DNA of 64,000 bases from Woeseiaceae bacterium (GTDB taxonomy: Bacteria > Pseudomonadota > Gammaproteobacteria > Steroidobacterales > Woeseiaceae). Position 1 is the first letter of the stretch; each line of letters begins with the position of its first letter. Of this stretch, positions 27,686 through 37,012 are shown piece after piece. Location: assembly GCA_028279985.1 (NCBI GenBank), contig JANQMR010000037.1:248001-312000 (forward strand), in the 5' to 3' direction. The translations under genes were made by a program, and so were the position numbers. The notes beneath the pieces were generated by a model that was not told the origin of the DNA, ran no database searches, and worked only from the letters and a program-made list of their open reading frames with translations.

Positions 27686-28879
27686 TTAGCCGCCGGAACC
27701 CGGGAACTGGTGAATCGTCACACCTTGAACCACACGATTGACCTCGCCGGAGGGACACGGTGTGTCGGCGCTCACGCCGTGTCCCCACGAATTCAGGAAG
27801 GCGAGAATCTGGCAATAAACGACGTAGACCAGCGATAGCCACACGTCGTCGAGGCCACTCGCTTCGTCAGAAAACTGCGATTCGGGACTGAGTTCGACGA
27901 CTGCGACTGCATGTCCTTCCGACCGGAGTTCCTCGTAAAGATCAACGTCGTATTGCCGCACATACGGATCGGCAGAAATCATATGCACCGCGACTGTTTC
28001 GGACGAGACTACGATTTTAGGTCCGTGACGAAAACCGAGTGACGTGTCGCTGAAAGCCGAAAGTTTCCCGGCCGCGAGCTCGAGACATTTCAGGGCACCC
28101 TCACGAGCAGTGCCTGCGAGCACCCCCGATCCGATGACGACCAATCGATCAAAGCTCTTGCTGGCGAGACTGCCGATGTCCACATACCGGTCTGCTATCG
28201 TCTTCTCCGCAGCCTCGGCGGAAAGATGCAACTGGCGCCTGGACGGAGTGAATACGGCAGCTACGGAAACCAACATTGACGAATAGCTGCTCGTCATCGC
28301 GAATCCCTTGTCATTGGTTCCTTCTGGCATCAACAGACAGTAAGCACTGCTGTGATCCTCTGCATATTGTGCGAGGGCCCCTTCCGGGTTGCAGGTGAAA
28401 ATCAAGTGATAACACTGCGAAAGCAACTGATCGGCAAGCTCTACGGTAGCGACACTTTCTGGACTATCACCAGAACGCGCGAACGACACAATGATCGTCG
28501 GGCGATCGTCTGACAGGAATTGCTCAGGGTCTGCAACGAGGTCGGTTGTACTGACAGACTGGAAGTCAATTGCGTTTTTCGCATCGAATGACTTCCGTAA
28601 CCAGGCAGCTACAGTATCGCCGATAAACGCCGATGTTCCGGCACCGCAAAACAGCACTTGCAAACGTGGCAACTCAAGCTTCGGCAGTAGCCAGTGGTTG
28701 ATAGCGTCTCGGTCATTATCGACGGCGGCATGAGCTTCGCGCCAGATGCGCGGCTGCTGCGCGATTTCCCTCGCCGTATCGAGACTCCCTCGCTCAGCGA
28801 GAATCTCAGCGCGTATACCGAAGTAGGACTCCTGTCCATCGGTGACATCGGTCGATGAGCTGACGTTAACCACGGCCAT
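27686..28879 (-). CDS. agaS: AgaS-family SIS-domain sugar isomerase/deaminase
   Basis: 397 residues with two SIS domains. The first contains LFCGAGTSAFIGD and SFARSGDSPES, the second VIGSGVLAGTAREGALKCLELAAGK and LGFRHGPK. AgaS converts galactosamine-6-phosphate to tagatose-6-phosphate with release of ammonia. The ATG at 28879 has GGAGG ahead of it and overlaps the end of the upstream gene by 14 bases; five codons of possible extension exist. Both neighbours belong to the same pathway. Confidence 0.9.
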   Translation of the reverse strand: MAVVNVSSSTDVTDGQESYFGIRAEILAERGSLDTAREIAQQPRIWREAHAAVDNDRDAINHWLLPKLELPRLQVLFCGAGTSAFIGDTVAAWLRKSFDAKNAIDFQSVSTTDLVADPEQFLSDDRPTIIVSFARSGDSPESVATVELADQLLSQCYHLIFTCNPEGALAQYAEDHSSAYCLLMPEGTNDKGFAMTSSYSSMLVSVAAVFTPSRRQLHLSAEAAEKTIADRYVDIGSLASKSFDRLVVIGSGVLAGTAREGALKCLELAAGKLSAFSDTSLGFRHGPKIVVSSETVAVHMISADPYVRQYDVDLYEELRSEGHAVAVVELSPESQFSDEASGLDDVWLSLVYVVYCQILAFLNSWGHGVSADTPCPSGEVNRVVQGVTIHQFPGSGG

Positions 28880-30179
28880 AACAAGCCTCCGCATAAGTTC
28901 TGCAGACCTTCATGATGTGATTGATTACGAGGTCTTCCGGAAGCTTCGAATCGGCCCGTTCGACGTCCAACGCGGACACCAGAAACTGGCTTAGAAGCGG
29001 TCGTGGAATCTCGGTCGCCGTGAGGTTCCCGAAGAGCTTCTCAACTGCGGTTTGAATAGCCGGGTGTGGCCAATAGTAGCGAATCCGGTCACTGTAGCTG
29101 TAGCGGCGGTATAGACGCCCTTGCGGCTCCTGCCCGGGATAGTGCTTTTCCCAGTTCGCCGGCTCGGCCAGCATGACCGACTCGCATACCGCCAGCAGGT
29201 TTGAGCGGCTGCTCTCTTCAATCAGCTCATTCTCGATGGCTGCCAACCCAAACAGCGCCTCACGAAGCGCGAACGTTAGCTGCGGCCCGACCTTGAGGAT
29301 CGCAAAGTGGTCTCGGACCAGTTCACCGTATGCGCTTGCCGGCTGATAGTCCGTGGAATGGGCCTCGTAGACGATCCGCGGAATGTTCAACACTGCTTCG
29401 CTGAGAGCCGCCGCCTTCTTCGCCTCGTAGTTGTGAACGTCAGTGTGATTGAATTCAACGCCGGGCTGTACCACAAGTCCGATGACACGTTCCCAAGCCG
29501 ACTCGAGGCCGGCTTTCCTGAAAGCCCTTCGATGAGTTTCAACCGTTTTGCTTGCGCGATCCACCGTTGTGATTTCCAGTTCGCCAAGGCCTTCTGTCTC
29601 GCCGCCCGGCACGGGCACTTCGGTACCAATGATGTATACCGGAAGTGACTGTCGGCCGCTCTCGGCAGCAGCCGATTCCGCGGCCTTACACATCTGCACA
29701 GTACGCTCGGCGACGATCGCATCGCTCAGCGGGGCGTCGTCATCAGCACACTCCATGCTGGCATCAAGGTGAATCTTCAGAAACCCCGCCTGGACATAGT
29801 CGGAAACCAGGTCGCACGCCTTGCTCATTGCCGCGGCCGCTGGTTCGTTTGTCCAACACAAGGGGCCGAGGTGATCCCCACCGAGGACGATGGACTCGCG
29901 GCTGAGCCCGATCTCCTCTGCAATCGCAAATACGAACTGTGGAAAATCGGCCGGTATCATGCCGGTGTAACCACCAAATTGATTGACCTGATTGGCGGTC
30001 GACTCGATCAATAGCACCGATTGATCTGACAACGCCTGGCGCATTGCCGCCTTCAAAACCAACGGATGCGACGCGCAGACGGAATAAACACCGGTCGTAT
30101 CACCGGCCCGATTGGCGACGAATTGATTCAACATGCGACCGAGCGCATCTTTGGAACTACATATTGCAGCAGTATTCAT
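28866..30179 (-). CDS. gatZ: Tagatose-1,6-bisphosphate aldolase subunit GatZ/KbaZ/AgaZ type
   Basis: 437 residues. Diagnostic runs are LLIESTANQVNQFGGYTGM near 57-74, VLGGDHLGPLCW, HLDASM and VVQPGVEFNH. In E. coli the Z protein supports the catalytic class II Y subunit (GatY/KbaY), but no Y gene is present in this window, and no obvious tagatose-6-phosphate kinase either. Either those are encoded elsewhere or the Z protein has a wider role, as has been suggested for stand-alone copies. It ends inside the AgaS gene. Confidence 0.88.
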   Translation of the reverse strand: MNTAAICSSKDALGRMLNQFVANRAGDTTGVYSVCASHPLVLKAAMRQALSDQSVLLIESTANQVNQFGGYTGMIPADFPQFVFAIAEEIGLSRESIVLGGDHLGPLCWTNEPAAAAMSKACDLVSDYVQAGFLKIHLDASMECADDDAPLSDAIVAERTVQMCKAAESAAAESGRQSLPVYIIGTEVPVPGGETEGLGELEITTVDRASKTVETHRRAFRKAGLESAWERVIGLVVQPGVEFNHTDVHNYEAKKAAALSEAVLNIPRIVYEAHSTDYQPASAYGELVRDHFAILKVGPQLTFALREALFGLAAIENELIEESSRSNLLAVCESVMLAEPANWEKHYPGQEPQGRLYRRYSYSDRIRYYWPHPAIQTAVEKLFGNLTATEIPRPLLSQFLVSALDVERADSKLPEDLVINHIMKVCRTYAEACYGRG

Positions 30180-30273
30180 GACTTAAGTCTCTTCGATTGC
30201 TGACTTTTGGAGACCGGAAGGAATCGACAGGATCACAAGGCGAGCGCCTTTATCCGAAACAACGACGTGACTT

Positions 30274-31041
30274 CTAGCGACCACAGTAACCACCGTCGAC
30301 AACGAGGGTGTGGCCGCTAACGTAGTCCGATGCTCGCGACGACAGGAAGACGACCGCTCCTACGAGGTCTTCCGGCGACCCCCAACGTCCGGCGGGTATT
30401 CGGGCGAGGATTTCCTGATACCTCACTTCATCGTTTCTCAAGTCGGCGGTGTTGTCCGTTTCGATGTATCCCGGTGCCACGGCATTGACTTGCACATTCG
30501 CCGACGACCACTCATTGGCAAGCGCTTTCGTGAGCAGATGAATGCCGCCCTTGCTGGCCGCATAGCCGGGAACCGTTATCCCGCCGAAGAAACTCAGGAG
30601 CGAGGCGATATTCACGATCTTTCCTGAACCCTGAGCGATCATCTCCCTGCCGATTTCGCGGCACAGCAAATAGACGCCATCGAGATTCGTCGACATCACG
30701 TCTCGCCAGTCGCTGAAGCTGTGTTCCACGGCCGGCGCCCGGCGAATCGTGCCGGCATTGTTGACCAGAACATCCACCCGGCCGAATTCACTAATGGCAG
30801 ACTTTGCGGTCGCCCGGACGGCAGCAGGGTCGGCTTGGTCGCAAGCGAAACCGGCGAACTGTCGACCCGCCTCCTCCACAGCAGTCTGGGTCGCGACCAG
30901 GTTGCTGATTCGCGTGCTGACGCCAATTATGTCCGCCCCGGACTGCGCGAGTCCCGCCGCAATCGCCGCACCAATGCCACGACTGGCGCCGGTCACCATC
31001 GCGATCTTGCCGTTCAGCGAAAACATCTCCTCAAACATCAT
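30274..31041 (-). CDS. kduD: 2-dehydro-3-deoxy-D-gluconate 5-dehydrogenase (KduD), SDR family
   Basis: 255 residues, classical short-chain dehydrogenase: VTGASRGIGAAIA for NAD(P), NNAG, a catalytic serine in NIASLLSFFGG and the YAASK Tyr-Lys pair. The acidic start and the VPGYAASKGGIHLLTKALANEW segment match KduD. It reduces 2,5-diketo-3-deoxygluconate, the product of KduI, to KDG. Its ATG ATG start overlaps the end of the symporter gene by 11 bases. A 94-base spacer separates it from gatZ. Confidence 0.9.
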   Translation of the reverse strand: MMFEEMFSLNGKIAMVTGASRGIGAAIAAGLAQSGADIIGVSTRISNLVATQTAVEEAGRQFAGFACDQADPAAVRATAKSAISEFGRVDVLVNNAGTIRRAPAVEHSFSDWRDVMSTNLDGVYLLCREIGREMIAQGSGKIVNIASLLSFFGGITVPGYAASKGGIHLLTKALANEWSSANVQVNAVAPGYIETDNTADLRNDEVRYQEILARIPAGRWGSPEDLVGAVVFLSSRASDYVSGHTLVVDGGYCGR

Positions 31042-32809
31042 CGACCACGACCTCCTTTGAACCGTCCATCGCCAACCGCGGGTCTCGCCCGGCGCGAAGC
31101 AGAGTGGCCCCGATAATCACCAGAATTCCACCGCAGGTCAGGAATACCGCGTATTTGTTGTCACCAGACGATGCGAACATCAGACTGCAGACGAAAACGC
31201 CGAATCCAGCCGTCATGAGCCCGAGTCGCCGACACTGCATACGGTCAGTAGCCGTACTGCCAGGCACGCTTTCGACGGTTGTGTCGAGATCGTTGTAGAA
31301 CTCGTCGACTTCCGACTGGCGGGCCGGAGAAAGCGGGCGATAGAATCGCGTGCTGACCAGAAACCAGCTCACGGTCAACGTCAAGTGGGCTGCATAAGTC
31401 AGAACCATGTTCATGTCGCTTGTTTCGCGATCCGTAAGCTCGAGTCCGAATTGCTCGCTAAACCACTGACCATTGAAGTAGTTCGCAACTAGGAAGGACA
31501 CGAGGAATCCGAACAGCACGGTAGACCAGGCAGACCAGTCCGGGGTTTTGCGAAACATGAAACACATGATCGCCGGGATGGCTAGTGGCAAACCGAACAG
31601 GCCAAGAAAACCGAGCATGAGTTCAAACAGCGACGCGCCTTCGATACCGGCAAGCATTACCGCGATAAATATCTGTGTAAGACCAAGCGCCAAAGTAGCG
31701 ACACGACCCGCAATCAAATACTCCCTTTCACTGGCGACTGGTCGCAGGAACGGCTTGTAGACACATTTGACGATCATCGCCGATCCTGCGTTCAGCGACG
31801 AGTCCATTGACGACATGGTTGCGGCGAACATCGCCGCCACGAGCAGGCCCAGCATGCCCGTGGGCATCAGGTGGTCGACGAACGCGAGGTAGGCAGCCTC
31901 GCTGGGATTGTTGAGGTTCGGGTACATTGAGCCGAGATCGGGATACACGATGGCCGAAACCATGGGCGGCAGAAACCAGATCAACGACGCCAGGCCGAAC
32001 AAACAGGACGCGAGCAGCGCCGCGCGTTTGGCGTGCCGACTGTCCTTCGCCGCCAGGAAGCGCACTGAGATGTACAAATTGTTGATATCGTGGAGTCGCT
32101 GAATGAGTGTGGCCACAATCCACAAAGCGAATATGGACAGATAGTTGATGCCGTTTCCAACCAGAATGTTGCCGGTCGGAAACTGTTCGACGATCGGTGT
32201 GACGCCGCCCATCACCGTCACTGCATAGAAGCCGGCCACAACGGTAATCGCGACGATCAGCATTGCCTGCATGAAATCCGAGGCGATGACCGCCCAAGCA
32301 CCGCCAGTGAGCGTAACGGTCAGGACCGTCAGGCCGGTGACGACGATGGTCGCCTGCAACTCCCAGCCAAAAATAGCGGATACGAAAATGGAGACTGCGA
32401 CGAGCGTCAGCCCACCCGGCAACTGGTTGGCAAGGAAGCTGATCCAGAGACTGAATTGTTCGTTTAATCGACCGTAGCGTTTCTTGTACGCTTCCAATGG
32501 CGTATCGACGCGCGTCTGGCGAAACTTCGCGGCGAGAAACCGCGCGCAGACATAGTAGCCAAGCGCGTTTCCGATAAAGATGACTATGACGGGAAAGCCG
32601 TCTTCGTAGGCTTTGCCGGCAGCGCCAGTGAACGTCCAGGCACTGAAGGTCGTAATGAATACGCTGGAACCGGTCATCCACCATAAGATCTTGCCGCCGC
32701 CCCGAAAGTACTCGGCAATTCCCGTCACCTGCTTGCGAAACAGGAATCCAATAGCCAGTACAAATACGAAGTATCCGACAATAATGGAGAGGTCGATCGT
32801 CTCAATCAT
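31031..32809 (-). CDS. Sodium/solute symporter (SSS family), probable sugar transporter
   Basis: 592 residues with about 14 predicted membrane segments; SSS signatures include the sodium-site region GSSVFITTFSAWTFTGAAGKAY near residue 50 and MFAATMSSMDSSLNAGSAMIVK near 345. The C-terminus has an acidic stretch (about 495-520) and two extra membrane helices. Placed between kduI and kduD, it most likely carries an unsaturated disaccharide, uronate or hexosamine across the inner membrane using sodium. The exact substrate is unknown. Confidence 0.88.
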   Translation of the reverse strand: MIETIDLSIIVGYFVFVLAIGFLFRKQVTGIAEYFRGGGKILWWMTGSSVFITTFSAWTFTGAAGKAYEDGFPVIVIFIGNALGYYVCARFLAAKFRQTRVDTPLEAYKKRYGRLNEQFSLWISFLANQLPGGLTLVAVSIFVSAIFGWELQATIVVTGLTVLTVTLTGGAWAVIASDFMQAMLIVAITVVAGFYAVTVMGGVTPIVEQFPTGNILVGNGINYLSIFALWIVATLIQRLHDINNLYISVRFLAAKDSRHAKRAALLASCLFGLASLIWFLPPMVSAIVYPDLGSMYPNLNNPSEAAYLAFVDHLMPTGMLGLLVAAMFAATMSSMDSSLNAGSAMIVKCVYKPFLRPVASEREYLIAGRVATLALGLTQIFIAVMLAGIEGASLFELMLGFLGLFGLPLAIPAIMCFMFRKTPDWSAWSTVLFGFLVSFLVANYFNGQWFSEQFGLELTDRETSDMNMVLTYAAHLTLTVSWFLVSTRFYRPLSPARQSEVDEFYNDLDTTVESVPGSTATDRMQCRRLGLMTAGFGVFVCSLMFASSGDNKYAVFLTCGGILVIIGATLLRAGRDPRLAMDGSKEVVVDDV

Positions 32810-32846
32810 GGCCGTAATTCGTGTTTGTACTCATTTCGAGTAAGCG

Positions 32847-33677
32847 CTATTTCAAATCTGTCATGTCGACGAAATCCATATCGGAAAAAACCTGGTTCTC
32901 TCCGGCCATACCCCAGATGAAGCTGTAGCTGGCGGTACCAACACCTGAGTGGATAGACCAGCTCGGACTGATGACGCCCTGCTCATTTCGGACAACGATA
33001 TGGCGCGTCTCATCCGGTCTACCCAGCATATGAAACACGACATTGTCTTCCGACATGTCGAAATAAAAGTAGATCTCCATGCGCCGTTCGTGCGTGTGGC
33101 AGGGCATCGTGTTCCAGATACTTCCCCTCTCCAACTCCGTGAGGCCCATGAGCAACTGGCACGTCTCTACGACGTCCGGAACCAGGTACTTATAGATCGT
33201 CCTGCTATTACAGGATTCGGCGTCGCCGAGTTTTTCCGGGCTTGCCATTTCGCGAGTGATCTTCTTCGCCGGCAATGATTGATGCGCCGGGGTACTGTTG
33301 ATGTAATACTTTGCAGGCTTGGAGGAGTCTCTGCTCCGAAACTCGACTTTGCGAATTCCGCAGCCGACATAGAGCGCTTCGCGTTCGTCAATGTCGTAAT
33401 CCTGTCCGTCCAAAGAAATCACACCGGGCGCGCCGACATTGATTACACCGAGTTCGCGTCGCTCCAGAAAGAAATCTGTTCCGGTAACACCGCCGTCGCC
33501 CAAGGTGACCGGATCGGACGCCGGCATACAACCGCCGGCAATGACTCGGTCGATATGCGTGTAGGTAAGCACGATCTTGCCGGGCCGGAAAACCGTGTCA
33601 ATCAGGAAGTTGCTACGCAATGCAGCGGTATCCATCTGATTGGCGTGCTCGGGATGTATGGGCTGGCGAATGTCCAC
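32847..33677 (-). CDS. kduI: 5-dehydro-4-deoxy-D-glucuronate isomerase (KduI)
   Basis: 276 residues, close to the E. coli enzyme in length. The zinc ligands are visible with the family spacing: H194, H196 and E201 in CHTHERRME, and H243 in SWSIHSGVG. It isomerises 4-deoxy-5-ketouronate, formed spontaneously after the GH105 step, into the KduD substrate. It starts at a GTG with GAGGAG 8 bases upstream; the GH105 stop lies 17 bases before it. Confidence 0.93.
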   Translation of the reverse strand: MDIRQPIHPEHANQMDTAALRSNFLIDTVFRPGKIVLTYTHIDRVIAGGCMPASDPVTLGDGGVTGTDFFLERRELGVINVGAPGVISLDGQDYDIDEREALYVGCGIRKVEFRSRDSSKPAKYYINSTPAHQSLPAKKITREMASPEKLGDAESCNSRTIYKYLVPDVVETCQLLMGLTELERGSIWNTMPCHTHERRMEIYFYFDMSEDNVVFHMLGRPDETRHIVVRNEQGVISPSWSIHSGVGTASYSFIWGMAGENQVFSDMDFVDMTDLK

Positions 33678-33694
33678 TCTATGTACTCCTCGGA

Positions 33695-34993
33695 TCAGGA
33701 TCGTGTCCCATCGGTTTGGGTATTAACGAGATTGTTAAGCTCGGCACAGGCATGAAGCACGGCACCCGAACCGTAGATATGTGAGTCATGAATCTCGGCC
33801 GGCCTCGGCCTATCGTCAATTCCTTGAACCCAACCAACTTTGCCGTCCGGATAAATTGCCGACGTCAAAGCCTGCCAACCGAGACCGACAACAGGTTCGA
33901 TCTTGGACTGCTCAAGGAGTCCGTGCCGTAATCCCCAGGAAAGAGCGGCCACAAACATGGCCGTGCCGGATGTTTCGAAGTCAGTCGACGCGCTGCTGGT
34001 TGTCGACAGTTTTGACGGCCAGAATCCCGTTGGCGACTGTAGCATCGCGACACGATTCGCCATGGCTTTGAATAGTTCCACGTATCGCTCACGACTGGGG
34101 TGCTCTGCCGGCACCCGGTCAATGATCCTCCGAAGCCCCAACAGAACCCAGCCGTTTCCCCTGCTCCAAAAACTAACGTCCGCCTGATGTCCTGACGGCG
34201 GTATGAATCGGCTGTCACGATGGAAGAGTGACCAACGCTCGTCGTACAGATGCTCCCAGGATTTCCAGTATTCGGAGTCCGCGTATGCCAGATATCGCGG
34301 GTCATTGTCCAGTTTGGCGAGATGTATCCATAGCGGTGGCGCCATGTGCAACGAATCGCACCAAGACCATCGCGTTTTGCAGGCGCCCGAGTCATCAAAG
34401 ATATACCCTTCCAACTCCACTGGCGGATCGAGCTCGGCGTCGGTTTTCAACTCCACAACCGGCGGCGACTGCAAAATTTCCTGCAGTCGTTTTCGAACGC
34501 CGCCGGCTGCCGCTTCGATACCTTTGTGCTCATACACCTCGAGGTACGCCTGGCCAATGACATAATCGTCGGCATGCGCGAAACGTGGGCCGAGACGCCA
34601 GTCGTTGCGTTCGCCGATCTTGACAATGTGGTCCCAGTACCGCTCTGCGCCAAACGAAGCGGCGCTTTCCGCAAATCCCAGATAGAAGCTCCCGTGAAGC
34701 CAGCTACAGGGGTGCCCCGACGCATCTCTACCATTCTGGAAGACCGAGTTTGTCGCCTCATCGTATCGATCAAGCTGATAATCGACGACCAGGCCAGCAA
34801 TACGTCTCAGTTCTCCCGAGTCAACCGCATGCGCTTCATACTCGATGTCTTTTTGATTACTCAAAAGGAGTGCTCTCTTATTGGAAATTGCCGCCAACGC
34901 GACCTGCACCTGGCGCACCTGGGCTTTGTTCTGCCAGGCATGTCGATCAGCGGCATTCAAACGCCGAGGCACTACGCGGACAGCCGATATCAT
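33695..34993 (-). CDS. GH105-type unsaturated glucuronyl hydrolase
   Basis: Up to 432 residues. The (alpha/alpha)6 barrel shows SWLHGSFYLGFAE, RFAHADDY, the WSWCDSLHMAPPLWI stretch, FWSRGNGWVLLGL, ETSGTAMFVAAL and SHIYGSGAVL. RGNGW and DSLHMAPP point to GH105 rather than GH88. It cleaves the delta-4,5-unsaturated uronic acid from lyase products. The first about 43 residues look unlike the family and the operator sits only 9 bases before this ATG; a TTG at 34864, preceded by GAGAG, would give a more usual 389 residues. No signal peptide, so probably cytoplasmic. First gene of the operon running to the deacetylase. Confidence 0.85.
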   Translation of the reverse strand: MISAVRVVPRRLNAADRHAWQNKAQVRQVQVALAAISNKRALLLSNQKDIEYEAHAVDSGELRRIAGLVVDYQLDRYDEATNSVFQNGRDASGHPCSWLHGSFYLGFAESAASFGAERYWDHIVKIGERNDWRLGPRFAHADDYVIGQAYLEVYEHKGIEAAAGGVRKRLQEILQSPPVVELKTDAELDPPVELEGYIFDDSGACKTRWSWCDSLHMAPPLWIHLAKLDNDPRYLAYADSEYWKSWEHLYDERWSLFHRDSRFIPPSGHQADVSFWSRGNGWVLLGLRRIIDRVPAEHPSRERYVELFKAMANRVAMLQSPTGFWPSKLSTTSSASTDFETSGTAMFVAALSWGLRHGLLEQSKIEPVVGLGWQALTSAIYPDGKVGWVQGIDDRPRPAEIHDSHIYGSGAVLHACAELNNLVNTQTDGTRS

Positions 34994-35001
34994 CGTCCAT
35001 A

Positions 35002-35018
35002 ATGGAACCGGTTGTCAA
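35002..35018 (-). promoter_or_regulatory. LacI-family operator box, copy 2 (before GH105 operon)
   Basis: ATGGAACCGGTTGTCAA, identical to copy 1 over 17 bases. It precedes the eight-gene GH105-kduI-symporter-kduD-gatZ-agaS-kinase-deacetylase operon. The remaining 35019-35305 spacer to the sulfatase stop shows no gene. Confidence 0.75.
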
Positions 35019-35305
35019 ATATCTTGGCCGCTCGAACTGCACACCAAAGTCACCGCTGTGACCCGCAGAGCTGTACCGCATTTGCGGACTGCCGGCGGCG
35101 GTCTTGTCCCGCCTGAACTCCGGCCTAACCGGTGCCGAGATCGTCCGCGGTGATTACCAGCACATTGCGAGATCCGCCGAGCGCGGCAGTCGGATTGGGG
35201 ATGGGCGTCAAAACAACTGGCAGTATCCGCGATACGATCCGGTTGTAGACAATCGCAGACTTACTCGCAATCTAGCCCCTCAGGCTCGACTCCAGGGAGT
35301 GCCAA

Positions 35306-36883
35306 TTACGGATAGGGAATGACGTCGGCGGCGTGTCGCTGGTGATACCAATCGTCGTCCGCCTCCTTGAGGAGCTGACCCAGGCGGGCCAGGAGCGACT
35401 GTGCGAGTCGAGGACTGTCTATCGATCGCAACGGCGCAAGCTGATAAGGATCCGCTTCATTGTCAAACAAGACGATCTCGGAACCAACGATCTCAGAACC
35501 CAAGCCTTCCCGAAGCCGGACGTAGAGCATGTGATGGCCACTGAGGATTCCACGCGATCCGGTCAGCATCAGAAGCGCATCAGCAGGTCCAGGGCCGGCC
35601 GCGTCGGGATCAACGATACTCTGCGACAGATCACGCCCTTGGACTCCCGTCGGGATAATCGACTGCTGCCCAGCGAGACCGAGGATGGTCGGCATAACGT
35701 CGGGCACGCTTACCAGGACGTCGCTGATTGCCGGACTCAGGGCTTTCGGCCAGTGAATGATGAGAGGGATGGCCAAAGCCTCCGTAAGGAACACGTTCTT
35801 GCCCTGGCGGCCGTGGCTACCGAGCATCTCGCCGTGGTCGGATGAAAACACGACGATGGTGTTCTCTGCCAACCCCGACTTCTCGAGCGCATCAAGAACC
35901 TGGCCGATGTACTTGTCGACGCTGGTCACGTTCGCAAAGTAGTGCCGGACGTACGGCGCCTGCGCTGAATCAACATTGCCTCTGACCAGCAGCTTGAGAA
36001 CGTTGGGCTTGACCCTTTCGGCGTAGTACTCGTCCAGCACCTCCGGTTCCACGTTTTCGTCATCCCATGGCAGGTGCGGCGGATTGGGCATCCAGATCGC
36101 GAGAAACGGCTTGCTGCTGTCTCTTTGAGTCCGCGTGTTCTCCAGGTAGTCGATGAGGTGCGTCGCTTCGGCTTTCGTCGAGTAGATGCCCGATTGATAC
36201 GGTGACCCGTCGGGCAAACCGCCAATCGTGTGTGGGTCATTGGAGTACGCCACATAGTCGAAATGAGCGTCAATCACTGTATGGAAATAGTATTCGATAT
36301 CAAGCCGGGCGGGCCCGGGCGGCACATAGGTATCGTAGTGATTGATGAAATGACCGCCCGGCGGAGATTCACTGCCTACGTAGTTGCCTTCCGAATCGAA
36401 TACAGGACGAGGCGCAAGCCAATGCGCTTTCCCAAAGTATGCGATGTTGTATCCTGCACTTCGAAAGACGCCGGTAATCGTTGGAACGTCCAGATTCAGG
36501 GTCGTCGTTCGATCGCTGCGGGCATTGGTGTTCAGCCCGTTTCGGGCGGGCCATGTTCCGGTCAACAGCATGCCCCGATAGGGGCTGCACAACGGAAAGT
36601 TGCTGATGGCGTTTGTAAATACGACGCCATTGTTCGCAAGCTCATCGATATTCGGCGTGACAACCGGGTCCGGCGCGCCGATCACGTGGTCCCGATAGGC
36701 CGGCTGCGACCAGTACCCCGCAGAATACCGACGCAGTTGGTCCGGGACGATGATCAGTACATTCGGCGCACCATCGCTCAAGCCGGCCTCTTCTTGGTTG
36801 CCGGACGCACTGTACTGGTCGTTCCTGACATCAGTGCAGGCGGCCAGGACCATGATGAGAATGGCGTAGAGCAGACGTTTCAT
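35306..36883 (-). CDS. Lipoprotein S1 sulfatase of the glycosaminoglycan locus
   Basis: 525 residues. A lipoprotein signal (MKRLLYAILIMVLAAC, Cys16) anchors it to a membrane facing the periplasm or the outside. The sulfatase signature is LCSPYRGMLLTG with formylglycine Cys99; the tyrosine in CSPYR is a permitted but less common choice. VVFSSDHGEMLGSHG gives the later active-site residues. It carries its own LacI-type box 53 bases upstream. It probably removes sulfate from GalNAc or uronate of chondroitin/dermatan oligosaccharides; 4-O, 6-O or 2-O preference cannot be told. Confidence 0.9.
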   Translation of the reverse strand: MKRLLYAILIMVLAACTDVRNDQYSASGNQEEAGLSDGAPNVLIIVPDQLRRYSAGYWSQPAYRDHVIGAPDPVVTPNIDELANNGVVFTNAISNFPLCSPYRGMLLTGTWPARNGLNTNARSDRTTTLNLDVPTITGVFRSAGYNIAYFGKAHWLAPRPVFDSEGNYVGSESPPGGHFINHYDTYVPPGPARLDIEYYFHTVIDAHFDYVAYSNDPHTIGGLPDGSPYQSGIYSTKAEATHLIDYLENTRTQRDSSKPFLAIWMPNPPHLPWDDENVEPEVLDEYYAERVKPNVLKLLVRGNVDSAQAPYVRHYFANVTSVDKYIGQVLDALEKSGLAENTIVVFSSDHGEMLGSHGRQGKNVFLTEALAIPLIIHWPKALSPAISDVLVSVPDVMPTILGLAGQQSIIPTGVQGRDLSQSIVDPDAAGPGPADALLMLTGSRGILSGHHMLYVRLREGLGSEIVGSEIVLFDNEADPYQLAPLRSIDSPRLAQSLLARLGQLLKEADDDWYHQRHAADVIPYP

Positions 36884-36935
36884 GGTCCCAACCTCCGTAA
36901 GTCGACTCCCGAACTCCCGGCGATTGCCAAAGGAG

Positions 36936-36951
36936 TGATAACCGGTTCCAT
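36936..36951 (-). promoter_or_regulatory. LacI-family operator box, copy 3 (before sulfatase)
   Basis: On the minus strand this reads ATGGAACCGGTTATCA, one base different from the other copies. It lies between the sulfatase start and the lacI stop, next to an AT-rich stretch suited to a promoter. Confidence 0.72.
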
Positions 36952-37012
36952 ATTATTATCTACCGTTTTTTTGTCAATAGCGCTGACTGCTCAGAATGAA
37001 AGACTATCGCTA

